Below are positions 1 to 6,235 of a stretch of DNA of 9,664 bases, in pieces. The first letter of the stretch is position 1; the number at the start of each line of letters is the position of its first letter. A program made the translations under genes and the position numbers. This DNA is from CAZNLL01 sp964573885 (GTDB lineage: Bacteria > Desulfobacterota > DSM-4660 > Desulfatiglandales > Desulfatiglandaceae), in the NCBI GenBank assembly GCA_964573885.1, contig CAZNLL010000139.1:1-9664 (forward strand). The letters run 5' to 3'. The notes under the pieces are model-generated. The model did no database searches, was not told where the DNA came from, and was given only the letters and a program-made list of their open reading frames with translations.

Positions 1-356
1 CGCAAACCGTCAAATCCCTTCTGCAACATCTGGACTTCCACTTTATTGATATCTGCGTGCAGTTTCGCATAGGGAAAAACCTGGGCGTCGATATCCGCGC
101 AGGTCACGATGGCATCATGAATCTTTGCACAATAGATGCCCGCAAGGCCCCAACCGCATCCCACCTCCATAAGGCGCATCCTCTTGGACATACCCAGCTT
201 CTGAACAAAATCCATGAGGAGCCAGCTTGAAGGCCAGACCCTGAATCCATGATAAGACGGTTCGTAGAGATGCTTCAACCGCCGCACCTGACGATGACCT
301 GACCGCAGGGCCCGAATACCGTAACCCCCTATTTCCGTTTTCCTTTGGTTATGCAT
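1..356 (-). CDS. Class I SAM-dependent methyltransferase, N-terminal part (gene runs off the left edge)
   Basis: About 118 codons are visible. Residues 62-70 read LMEVGCGWG, the glycine-rich SAM-binding motif I, followed by hydrophobic residues and an acidic ADID (87-90) placed to bind the SAM ribose. Before the Rossmann fold is VWPSSWLLMDF (40-50), a stretch typical of small methyltransferases related to the lysine-methyltransferase/METTL21-like group. The substrate (protein, small molecule or RNA) cannot be told because the catalytic C-terminal half is missing. The start is uncertain. ATG at 356-354 has no clear ribosome binding site. The frame stays open to another ATG at 428-426, which would add 24 residues (starting MLNYSIVYSAIS) and also lacks a clear site. 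The shorter form is preferred because the extension lies in AT-rich, intergenic-looking DNA. It is transcribed away from the antiporter gene, from the shared 357-703 gap. Confidence 0.8.
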   Translation of the reverse strand, partial: MHNQRKTEIGGYGIRALRSGHRQVRRLKHLYEPSYHGFRVWPSSWLLMDFVQKLGMSKRMRLMEVGCGWGLAGIYCAKIHDAIVTCADIDAQVFPYAKLHADINKVEVQMLQKGFDGL

Positions 357-703
357 GGCTGGTGACTGATCTGAAAAATTTTGATCTTTCAACGATATCG
401 CGGAATAGACAATTGAGTAGTTTAACATATTGAAAAAATTAGGGCTACAACATTCACGTAGATGCAGTAAAGGGTTGGCTCACTTCTTAGCTTTCGCGCC
501 TTCATGAATTGAGAAGGAGAAAGGAGTACCGTTTCTTTTTATATAACATTGTGTGAAACATAAGCACCTTTTTACCTTTTTTCTTGAATAGTATGTCGTA
601 TTTCCCTCTACATATTGTGTCAAAAAGTAGTATTCTCGCACCCGTTATGAGTTCCGGCACCGTGATCCAGAAAATCAGAAAGAAGATATCCTAAGAGTTG
701 AAC
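357..703. other. AT-rich divergent intergenic region
   Basis: This gap separates the methyltransferase (minus) from the antiporter (plus) and must carry both promoters. It is much richer in A and T than the flanking genes. I could not find a convincing -35/-10 pair for either. Visible elements are: ATTGTGT at 548-554 and again at 614-620, 66 bases apart and each followed by a base and AAA; a weak hairpin at 518-536 (AGAAAGG, loop AGTA, CC, one bulged G, TTTCT) followed by four further T; an 8-bp palindrome CGATATCG at about 393-400; and a 33-codon open frame at 593-694 without a ribosome binding site. None is strong enough to be called a gene. Confidence 0.5.
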
Positions 704-2824
704 ATGCATGACGTGACCCTTGCCCTGGCCGTCATACTGGGAGCGGGATTCTTGGTCGGCAAGGTGGGCCAACTTTTACGCCTGCCTTCGGTCACCGGTT
801 ATATCATTGCAGGACTCCTGCTCGGGCCAAGCGGCCTGAACCTGGTCACCGAAGAAGCGGTCATTGGAAAGCTGGATCATTTCACCCACATCGCCCTTAT
901 GCTCGTTGCCTTCGGTATAGGGGAGCATCTGGAGATAGGACGACTGCGGCGGGATGCAAAGAATATCGGGTTTATAGGAATCTCTGAGGCCTTTGGCGCC
1001 TTCTTGTTTGTGGGTGCCGGTTGCTTTTTTGTCGCCCGTATATCAGGGGTGGGTGGATCCGGTTGGCAGATGCAGGATTTTCTGGTGCTTGGCATGCTTC
1101 TGGGCGCCGTGTGTATAGCCACGGCCCCGGCAACCACCCTCCACATCGTGCGGGAGTTGAAAGCGGCCGGTCCCTTGACGGCCACTCTCATGGCCGTGGT
1201 TGCAGTGGACAATGGCCTCGCCATCATGTTCTTTGGAATCGCCACCTCCGCGGCCCATTATATGGTTGGAGAAAGCACAGGATATATGGGCGCCGCCGTC
1301 ATCTCCAGTGTGGCGGAGATCTTCTTTTCTCTGCTCATGGGCGTGATCACGGGCCTGATTATAGATTTTGTCATCCACAGGCTTAAGCGCCGGGGAGAAA
1401 TGCTGACCATGGGTCTTGCCATGCTGCTTTTATGCAGCGAGACGGCCAGGGCGCTCCACCTCTCCCCTCTCCTCGCGGGCATGGCTGTGGGATTCACCAT
1501 CGTCAACAGGGACAGACGGGATGTGAGACTCTTCAGGGTCATCAACCACTTCGAGCCCCCCATATACGTCCTCTTTTTTGCCCTTGCCGGGGCCCACCTC
1601 AATCTCTCCAACCTGATGGTAGCAGGCTGGGTGGGCCTGGTGTACTTTTTTCTAAGGGCCCTCGGCAAGTTCATCGGATGCAACCTGGGGGCTCGAATCG
1701 CCTCGGCTCCCCCCGCGGTCATCAACCTCCTGGGTTTTGCCCTTATACCCCAGGCCGGCGTGGCTGTAGCCCTCATCTTCCTTGTAAAAAGCGATGCCGC
1801 CCTGACCTCTTACAGTTCCATCATCATACCGGTGGTGCTGGGAGGGGTGGTATTATCCGAACTGACCGGCCCCATATTTGCTCGCTTCGCTTTAGAGAAG
1901 GCCGGAGAGACCTCTACAGGCCCTAGGGCGGTCGCAGAGTCCGAGGGAATCACGGGGAAAGAGAACGGTGAGCCTGCTAAAAAAGATGACGCCATCCGGC
2001 TTGTGCCTTGGACCTGGGAAAAGCTCGCCCCCAAGGCCGATCCGGAGGGTGCGGTCATATTCGGGCTTTCCCATTCCGGATCCGGACCTTCCCTGGCCAG
2101 AATGGCCACGCTCCTGGCGCATTATTACGGGGCCCACCCCACCGCGGTAAGGGTGGTCCTCCCCGGGGATGAAAGCGAAGCGGCAGACCTCACCTCCGGT
2201 ATATCCTTTGAAGGCGTAAAGGCAGAGGCCCGCTCCCTCGGATATGAACTGGATACCCGTCTGGTGGTCGATGAAAGCGTGGCCCAGGGTATCCTCACCC
2301 TGGCCCACCAGGTGAAGACATGGGCCATCATCCTCGGGCATCCCAGAGAGGCCACCTTGCAGGAGTTCAATCGGGTGGTGGAAGCCGTCGCTGACAAGGC
2401 CCCCTGTCAGGTGATAGTGGTGCGGCTCAGCGGCGTGCTTCACACAGAGCGTATACTCGTACCGGTTATCGACATGGCGAACCTGAAAATGCTGGCCGGG
2501 GTGGTGCGGGCCCTTTCGGGTGTGGGGAAGCATGTGATAACCCTTTTTCGCATGGTCCCATCCGATGCCTTTGAAGAGGAGGTGGAGGAGGCTGAGGAGG
2601 AATTCCTGGAGTGGATCGACGATGAGAATCTCACCCCCTTCGTAAGCTGCCGGGCCGTGGCCACCGAGGCCCGGCTTGAGGCCATTGTGGCGGAAGCCAA
2701 GGAGCACGATCTCATTGCAATGGCCGCATCACAGACGCGGGGGTTGAGGCGGCTTTTCATAGGGTCCCTGGCAGAAGACGTGGCACAGAAATGCCGTAAC
2801 CCTATGTTGATCGTGCGGGGCTAA
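704..2824 (+). CDS. CPA2/Kef-type cation:proton antiporter fused to two universal-stress-protein-like domains
   Basis: This inner-membrane protein of about 706 residues should exchange Na+ or K+ for H+. Residues 1-395 are a run of about 12 hydrophobic segments with the CPA2 hallmark LRLPSVTGYIIAGLLLGP near residues 25-42. Asp169, in AVDNGLAI, sits where the ion-binding Asp of the family is expected. The residue before it is Val168, where relatives usually have Asn, Asp or Gln. A charged linker (about 396-446) leads to two cytoplasmic modules of about 125 residues each (447-575 and 581-706). The second ends GSLAEDVAQKC-NPMLIV, a USP-like tail, but the G-x2-G-x9-G(S/T) nucleotide motif is not intact. 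The soluble part is not a TrkA-N/KTN domain as in KefB/KefC. It may sense a nucleotide or the energy state (inference). ATG at 704 is chosen because AAGAG lies 6 bases upstream. A TTG at 698 would add only Met-Asn. Transport direction and ion are not decided by the sequence. Confidence 0.85.
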   Translation: MHDVTLALAVILGAGFLVGKVGQLLRLPSVTGYIIAGLLLGPSGLNLVTEEAVIGKLDHFTHIALMLVAFGIGEHLEIGRLRRDAKNIGFIGISEAFGAFLFVGAGCFFVARISGVGGSGWQMQDFLVLGMLLGAVCIATAPATTLHIVRELKAAGPLTATLMAVVAVDNGLAIMFFGIATSAAHYMVGESTGYMGAAVISSVAEIFFSLLMGVITGLIIDFVIHRLKRRGEMLTMGLAMLLLCSETARALHLSPLLAGMAVGFTIVNRDRRDVRLFRVINHFEPPIYVLFFALAGAHLNLSNLMVAGWVGLVYFFLRALGKFIGCNLGARIASAPPAVINLLGFALIPQAGVAVALIFLVKSDAALTSYSSIIIPVVLGGVVLSELTGPIFARFALEKAGETSTGPRAVAESEGITGKENGEPAKKDDAIRLVPWTWEKLAPKADPEGAVIFGLSHSGSGPSLARMATLLAHYYGAHPTAVRVVLPGDESEAADLTSGISFEGVKAEARSLGYELDTRLVVDESVAQGILTLAHQVKTWAIILGHPREATLQEFNRVVEAVADKAPCQVIVVRLSGVLHTERILVPVIDMANLKMLAGVVRALSGVGKHVITLFRMVPSDAFEEEVEEAEEEFLEWIDDENLTPFVSCRAVATEARLEAIVAEAKEHDLIAMAASQTRGLRRLFIGSLAEDVAQKCRNPMLIVRG

Positions 2825-3128
2825 AAGGCAAAGACTGCCTCCCGGCCACAAGCAGGATGGACCTCAGGAACGCCCGTGGACAGCATGAGATCTGATCCAT
2901 CAACCCGTCGCGGGGGCTGCAAAAAGCGGCATCCAGGAGTCTGTTCGCCAGGTGCCATATGAACCCGCGGGGATAACGCTCCTCGGGCGGAAGGTTGTTT
3001 AAGGCCTCCATAAAGGCGTGAACCCAGGCCTCCACAGCCCTTTCCCCTTTAAGGGACTCCCCCCGGAATGCCGCGTTCAAGGACTTCTTCAACTGCAGGT
3101 AGAGGGGATATTCATGCCTTGCCGTCAT
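2802..3128 (-). CDS. Hypothetical protein of 108 residues downstream of the molybdenum hydroxylase
   Basis: I do not recognise this protein. It is judged real because its ATG (3128-3126) is preceded by a very good ribosome binding site (GGAAGGAG, about 4-5 bases away) and because it follows the hydroxylase on the same strand after 70 bases, which fits co-transcription. The first 70 residues look like a compact helical domain rich in charged and aromatic residues (YPLYLQLKKSLNAAF, HAFMEALNNLPPEERYP, FIWHLANRLLDAAF). There is no signal peptide or membrane segment. The last 30 residues are less domain-like and include a Cys-Cys pair (SCCPRAF). The final 23 bases overlap the antisense 3' end of the antiporter gene. 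It might be an accessory or assembly factor for the hydroxylase, but this rests only on position. Confidence 0.6.
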   Translation of the reverse strand: MTARHEYPLYLQLKKSLNAAFRGESLKGERAVEAWVHAFMEALNNLPPEERYPRGFIWHLANRLLDAAFCSPRDGLMDQISCCPRAFLRSILLVAGRQSLPFSPARST

Positions 3129-3132
3129 TTCT

Positions 3133-3140
3133 CTCCTTCC
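3133..3140 (-). promoter_or_regulatory. Strong ribosome binding site of the 108-residue gene
   Basis: The minus strand reads GGAAGGAG, then a few bases, then the ATG at 3128-3126. This near-consensus site is the main reason for accepting the small downstream gene as translated. Confidence 0.7.
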
Positions 3141-3180
3141 TGGTCAAGCGTCCTTTAAAAACCCCTTTAGATGTTATGAG

Positions 3181-3193
3181 CCCGGTCACCGGG
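3181..3193. repeat. Perfect inverted repeat CCCGGT-C-ACCGGG in the hydroxylase-hypothetical gap
   Basis: Two 6-base arms flank one central base, allowing a 5-bp GC hairpin with a 3-base loop just after the hydroxylase stop codon (3201-3199). No T-run follows directly on the minus strand, so it is not a standard intrinsic terminator. It could stabilise or separate the two reading frames in one transcript. A competing stem, GGGTC/GACCC at 3191-3195 and 3203-3207, overlaps it and the stop codon. Confidence 0.4.
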
Positions 3194-3198
3194 TCCGA

Positions 3199-5868
3199 TT
3201 ACGACCCGGCCTTTTTCTCTACCAGGGCGGACATGACCTTCTTGGGGGCGGCGGGCAGGTGCCTGACCCTGGCCCCGGTGGCATCCTCCACGGCGTTCAT
3301 AATGGCGGCACACGTGGGCAGCAGTACGAATTCACCCACGCCCACGGCCCCCAGAGGCCCCTTAATCCGGGGCGTTTCAATGAGGATGGTCTCGGTCTCA
3401 AAGGAGTTCTGAATGGTGGGAAACTTGAAACTCAACCAGTCCTTGGTCTCACCATGGATGTACTCCTCCCGCAGGGCCATGCCGGCTCCCATGTCCAAAC
3501 CACCTTCGATTTGACCCTCCACCACCTGAGGGTTGATCACCGTGCCGGGATCCACCACCGCTGTCATTTTCAATATCTTTACATCACCGGTTTCCGTATC
3601 CACTTCCACTTCGGCCATCTGGGCGCCATGCACCCGCGATTCATAAGGGACGCCCTGCCCTGTAGCTTTATCCAGGGCGGTGGTCTCCTGGGTTTTGGTT
3701 GCCTCATACCGTGTGGGCTTACCGGCCTTGACCAGGTCCTGGTGTGTGTCGGCACCGGTTTCAGACATGGCCTTCTTAAGGGCCTCAATGGCCATAAGCA
3801 TGGCCCCTCCGGACATGTAGGTCACCCGGCTCCCTGATGCGGAACTCGAATCCGGGGTCCGGTCCGTGTCCCGGGTCTCCAGCCGGATCTTCTCCGGGGG
3901 CAAGCCCATGGCATGGGCCGCCAATTGTGTGAGCATGGCGTCGTTTCCCTCTCCGGGGTCGGCCACGGAGCCATAAACAGTGAGCCCGCCGTCCGGATCC
4001 AATTCCACGGCCACTGTGGACTTATCAGCGGGGCCGGCCTTGCCGATACCGAAGCTTCCTCCCGCGATCCCCACCCCCCGGCGGATCTTTCCCCCTTTGT
4101 AGGCCTTGGCCTCCTCACGGGCCCTCTGGAAATGGGGGCGCAGGGCCTCCAGGCACCCGGGGAAGGGCCATTCCTCCACCACCTGGCCCGTGGATGTGGA
4201 TTGCCCGGGCTGGAGGGAATTGCGGAGCCTGAATTCCAACGGATCCTCTCCCAGTTTCCGGGCCAGCAAATCCATGGCCGATTCCAAGGCGTAATTCATC
4301 TGCGGCGGCCCGGCCCCACGGGCCGCGCCTCCCCAGGCGTTGTTGGTGTATACCAGTTGCCCGTAGGCCTTGACATGAGGAAGGTAATAGCATCCGCTCA
4401 GCATCTGAAGGACACGGAGCACGATGGCGCTTCCCCAGGAGGTGTAGGCCCCGTTCTCCAGGGTGAAATCCACTTCGAGCCCGGTGAGCCGGCCATTCCG
4501 GTCCGCCCCCAGTTTTAAGGTGCAGGCCATGGGGTGACGCTTGCTGCTCATCCACATGGATTCGGTGAGGCTCGGCACGTAACGCACGGGTCGCCGGAAA
4601 TGCAGGGCCGCAGCCCCGGCCAGGGCCTCCGAAGTGATATCCAGCTTGATGCCGAATTGGCCTCCTGAATAGGCCTCTTCGTAACGGATTTTTTCCCGGC
4701 CCAGGGCCTCCCGCAGCACCATGGCGTGGTGATGAATGTTGATGCCCCTCCCGATCACCACGAGTTCGGCTTCATCTCCTTCACCTTCGAGATAGGCTAC
4801 GCAGGCCTCCGGCTCCAGGGGAGACTGATGGATAAGGGGGGTGCTGAAATCGGTCTCCACGATGGCCGCCGACTCCTGCCATGCACGCTCCACATCCCCC
4901 CTGATCTGGGAGTGAGAAAAGCACAGATTTGGCTGGCCCTCATGCACCTGGACCGCATCAGGGGGCAAGGCCTCTTCCACGGTTCGCACCGCAGGCAGCG
5001 GTTCATAGGCCACTTCCACGGCTTTTGCGCCGGCGAGGGCCTCTTGCCTGGTGCGACCCGCCACAATGGCCACCGCATCGCCCAGGACGTGTACCTTTTT
5101 TTCACAGAGCACCGGCTGGTCGTCCACCAGATACTTGGTGCGATTGGTGCCCTGAATGTCCTTTGCGGTCATCACGCCTACCACCCCAGGTGTTTTCAGG
5201 GCGGGATCCACGTTTATGGCATCGATACGGGTGTGATGATGGGGGCTCCTGACCACGGCGATTTCGATGGCCCCTTCCACATGGAGATCCGCGGTAAACT
5301 GGGCCGCCCCACAGGCACGGAGATAGGCCGTGGGCCGCGGCATGGAGACGCCGATCAGCCCCCTGGAAAGGTCGGGCCGCATCTCATGGGGTTCAATCTC
5401 CCCCCTGAGAAAACGCCCGGCGAGCTTGACCGCGTCTATAATCTTGCGGTAACCCGTGCACCGGCAGAGATTCCGACGCAGTGCCTTTTCAATCTCCTCA
5501 TCCGGGGGGTCTGGATTACGGTCCAATAAGGCCTTTGCGGTCATGATCATGCCCGGAGTGCAGTAACCGCACTGAACGGCCCCGGCCAGGACAAAGGCCT
5601 CCTGGATGAGGTGAGGGTTCTCAGGAGTCCCGAGGCCTTCGATGGTGATGATCTCGGCCCCCTCCAGATCAGCCATCTTCTTCAGACACGATTTGACGGC
5701 CTCTCGGTTTACAAGGACCGTGCAGGCACCGCACTGCCCTTTCCGGTCACATGATTGCTTGGCGCCTGTAAGCCGGAGGTCTTCTCTAAGCACATCCAGG
5801 AGAACCCTGGACGGTTCTGTGATTACTTGACGCCAGAAACCGTTCACACGGATATTGAACTTTCTCAT
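3199..5868 (-). CDS. Single-chain molybdopterin hydroxylase of the xanthine oxidase family (aldehyde oxidoreductase, Mop type)
   Basis: This 889-residue enzyme probably hydroxylates an aldehyde or aromatic/heterocyclic substrate with oxygen from water, passing electrons through two [2Fe-2S] clusters. Residues 1-75 are a plant-type ferredoxin domain with Cys40, Cys46, Cys49 and Cys61. Residues 80-155 are the second cluster domain with Cys100, Cys103, Cys135 and Cys137 (QCGYCTPG and CRCTGY). From about 175 to the end comes the molybdopterin domain, with GGQFGIKL (402-409), Arg517 in ARGAGPPQ (516-523), and Glu846 in GVGEF, matching the catalytic base of the family. There is no FAD domain. Length and domain order match the D. 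gigas aldehyde oxidoreductase (907 residues). The Met at 5868 is chosen because GGAGGAGG lies 6 bases upstream; an open frame continues 17 codons further but crosses that site. The enzyme is probably cytoplasmic: no signal peptide is seen. Substrate unknown; several pocket residues differ from the D. gigas enzyme. Confidence 0.92.
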   Translation of the reverse strand: MRKFNIRVNGFWRQVITEPSRVLLDVLREDLRLTGAKQSCDRKGQCGACTVLVNREAVKSCLKKMADLEGAEIITIEGLGTPENPHLIQEAFVLAGAVQCGYCTPGMIMTAKALLDRNPDPPDEEIEKALRRNLCRCTGYRKIIDAVKLAGRFLRGEIEPHEMRPDLSRGLIGVSMPRPTAYLRACGAAQFTADLHVEGAIEIAVVRSPHHHTRIDAINVDPALKTPGVVGVMTAKDIQGTNRTKYLVDDQPVLCEKKVHVLGDAVAIVAGRTRQEALAGAKAVEVAYEPLPAVRTVEEALPPDAVQVHEGQPNLCFSHSQIRGDVERAWQESAAIVETDFSTPLIHQSPLEPEACVAYLEGEGDEAELVVIGRGINIHHHAMVLREALGREKIRYEEAYSGGQFGIKLDITSEALAGAAALHFRRPVRYVPSLTESMWMSSKRHPMACTLKLGADRNGRLTGLEVDFTLENGAYTSWGSAIVLRVLQMLSGCYYLPHVKAYGQLVYTNNAWGGAARGAGPPQMNYALESAMDLLARKLGEDPLEFRLRNSLQPGQSTSTGQVVEEWPFPGCLEALRPHFQRAREEAKAYKGGKIRRGVGIAGGSFGIGKAGPADKSTVAVELDPDGGLTVYGSVADPGEGNDAMLTQLAAHAMGLPPEKIRLETRDTDRTPDSSSASGSRVTYMSGGAMLMAIEALKKAMSETGADTHQDLVKAGKPTRYEATKTQETTALDKATGQGVPYESRVHGAQMAEVEVDTETGDVKILKMTAVVDPGTVINPQVVEGQIEGGLDMGAGMALREEYIHGETKDWLSFKFPTIQNSFETETILIETPRIKGPLGAVGVGEFVLLPTCAAIMNAVEDATGARVRHLPAAPKKVMSALVEKKAGS

Positions 5869-5874
5869 CTGCTG

Positions 5875-5882
5875 CCTCCTCC
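5875..5882 (-). promoter_or_regulatory. Ribosome binding site that fixes the hydroxylase start
   Basis: GGAGGAGG on the minus strand lies 6 bases before the ATG at 5868-5866, an ideal position. It places the start 17 codons inside the longest open frame. Confidence 0.8.
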
Positions 5883-5935
5883 TCTCCGCTACGCCTCCAT
5901 CAACGGCCAATTCCTGCACCTGACCACAGAGCGCA

Positions 5936-5975
5936 CTCCACCCAGCCCAATTTCAGGGACAAGGGCCGAATGGAG
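5936..5975 (-). promoter_or_regulatory. Long hairpin in the predicted 5' leader of the hydroxylase mRNA
   Basis: In minus-strand RNA the arm CTCCATTCGGCCC (5975-5963) pairs along its full 13 bases with GGGCTGGGTGGAG (5948-5936), with three G-U pairs and a 14-base loop. The wobble pairs form only in minus-strand RNA; plus-strand RNA would have A-C mismatches there, so the structure points to the hydroxylase transcript. Outside it, TGACC (5982-5978) can pair with GGTCA (5925-5921). No U-run follows, so it is not an intrinsic terminator. The hairpin ends about 54 bases before the ribosome binding site. It could be a protein-binding or ligand-sensing leader; no known riboswitch was recognised. 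Confidence 0.4.
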
Positions 5976-6020
5976 CAGGTCAACACGTTATTTTATTTAC
6001 AAATCCTCGGACCCAGGGGT

Positions 6021-6048
6021 ATATTATATCAAGAATGACATATGTCAA
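6021..6048 (-). promoter_or_regulatory. Sigma70-like promoter for the molybdenum hydroxylase
   Basis: On the minus strand a perfect -35 hexamer TTGACA (6048-6043) is followed after 16 bases by TAATAT (6026-6021). A perfect TATAAT (6028-6023) overlaps this, but with only 14 bases of spacing. Transcription would start near 6014, leaving a leader of about 145 bases before the ATG at 5868. The -35 element is embedded in the 12-bp palindrome at 6036-6047, which suggests that a dimeric regulator controls it. Confidence 0.5.
6036..6047. promoter_or_regulatory. Perfect 12-bp palindrome TGACATATGTCA, candidate operator
   Basis: The sequence is its own reverse complement and overlaps five bases of the predicted TTGACA -35 element of the hydroxylase promoter. 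Size and symmetry suit a dimeric repressor (for example of MarR, TetR or GntR type), but the family cannot be told and no regulator gene lies in the window. It also lies about 190 bases upstream of the phosphoesterase gene, so it could affect both genes. Confidence 0.45.
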
Positions 6049-6218
6049 TTTTGATAGATAAAAAGAGGCGGAAAGTCAAGGGTAAAAGGGGCAGGACCAC
6101 CTCGGCTCAAACCATCATAATATCCATACAAAAATCCTTCTTGCCAATACTGACCGGAAAATGAATGATGGGACCCACGACAATTGCGTCTAATACTTAA
6201 ATAGGACCGGGCGGTCTC

Positions 6219-6226
6219 AAAGGAGG
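6219..6226 (+). promoter_or_regulatory. Ribosome binding site for the TTG-started phosphoesterase
   Basis: AAAGGAGG is a near-perfect Shine-Dalgarno sequence ending 9 bases before TTG at 6236. No ATG or GTG lies at a suitable distance in frame, so it supports a TTG start. Confidence 0.75.
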
Positions 6227-6235
6227 AACCGGGTA

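Larger units (their letters stand above)
5869..6235. other. Divergent intergenic region between the hydroxylase and phosphoesterase genes
   Basis: This AT-rich gap carries the leader and promoter of the hydroxylase on the minus strand (listed separately) and should also hold the phosphoesterase promoter. On the plus strand TTGCCA (6141-6146) and AATGAT (6164-6169), 17 bases apart, are a possible but weak pair. A small hairpin GGACC-GGGC-GGTCT (6204-6217) sits directly before the phosphoesterase ribosome binding site. I see no convincing gene here on either strand. Confidence 0.5.

Noticed and set aside
518..540. Hairpin followed by a T-run, as an intrinsic terminator or end of a small RNA
   Set aside because: The stem is short, AT-rich and bulged, and no plus-strand gene lies upstream that would need it.
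593..694. 33-codon open frame just upstream of the antiporter
   Set aside because: It has no ribosome binding site and an unremarkable composition; open frames this short arise easily by chance.
1892..2707. 271-codon minus-strand open frame inside the antiporter gene
   Set aside because: It is an antisense shadow of the GC-rich USP-like region, with low-complexity composition and no recognisable domain.
4726..5529. 267-codon plus-strand open frame inside the hydroxylase gene
   Set aside because: It is antisense to conserved molybdopterin-domain codons, rich in His, Gly and Pro, and has no domain; a codon-bias artefact.
5869..5919. A 17-codon N-terminal extension of the molybdenum hydroxylase
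   Set aside because: It reads through the GGAGGAGG ribosome binding site; the inner Met begins directly at the ferredoxin beta-strand, as in relatives.
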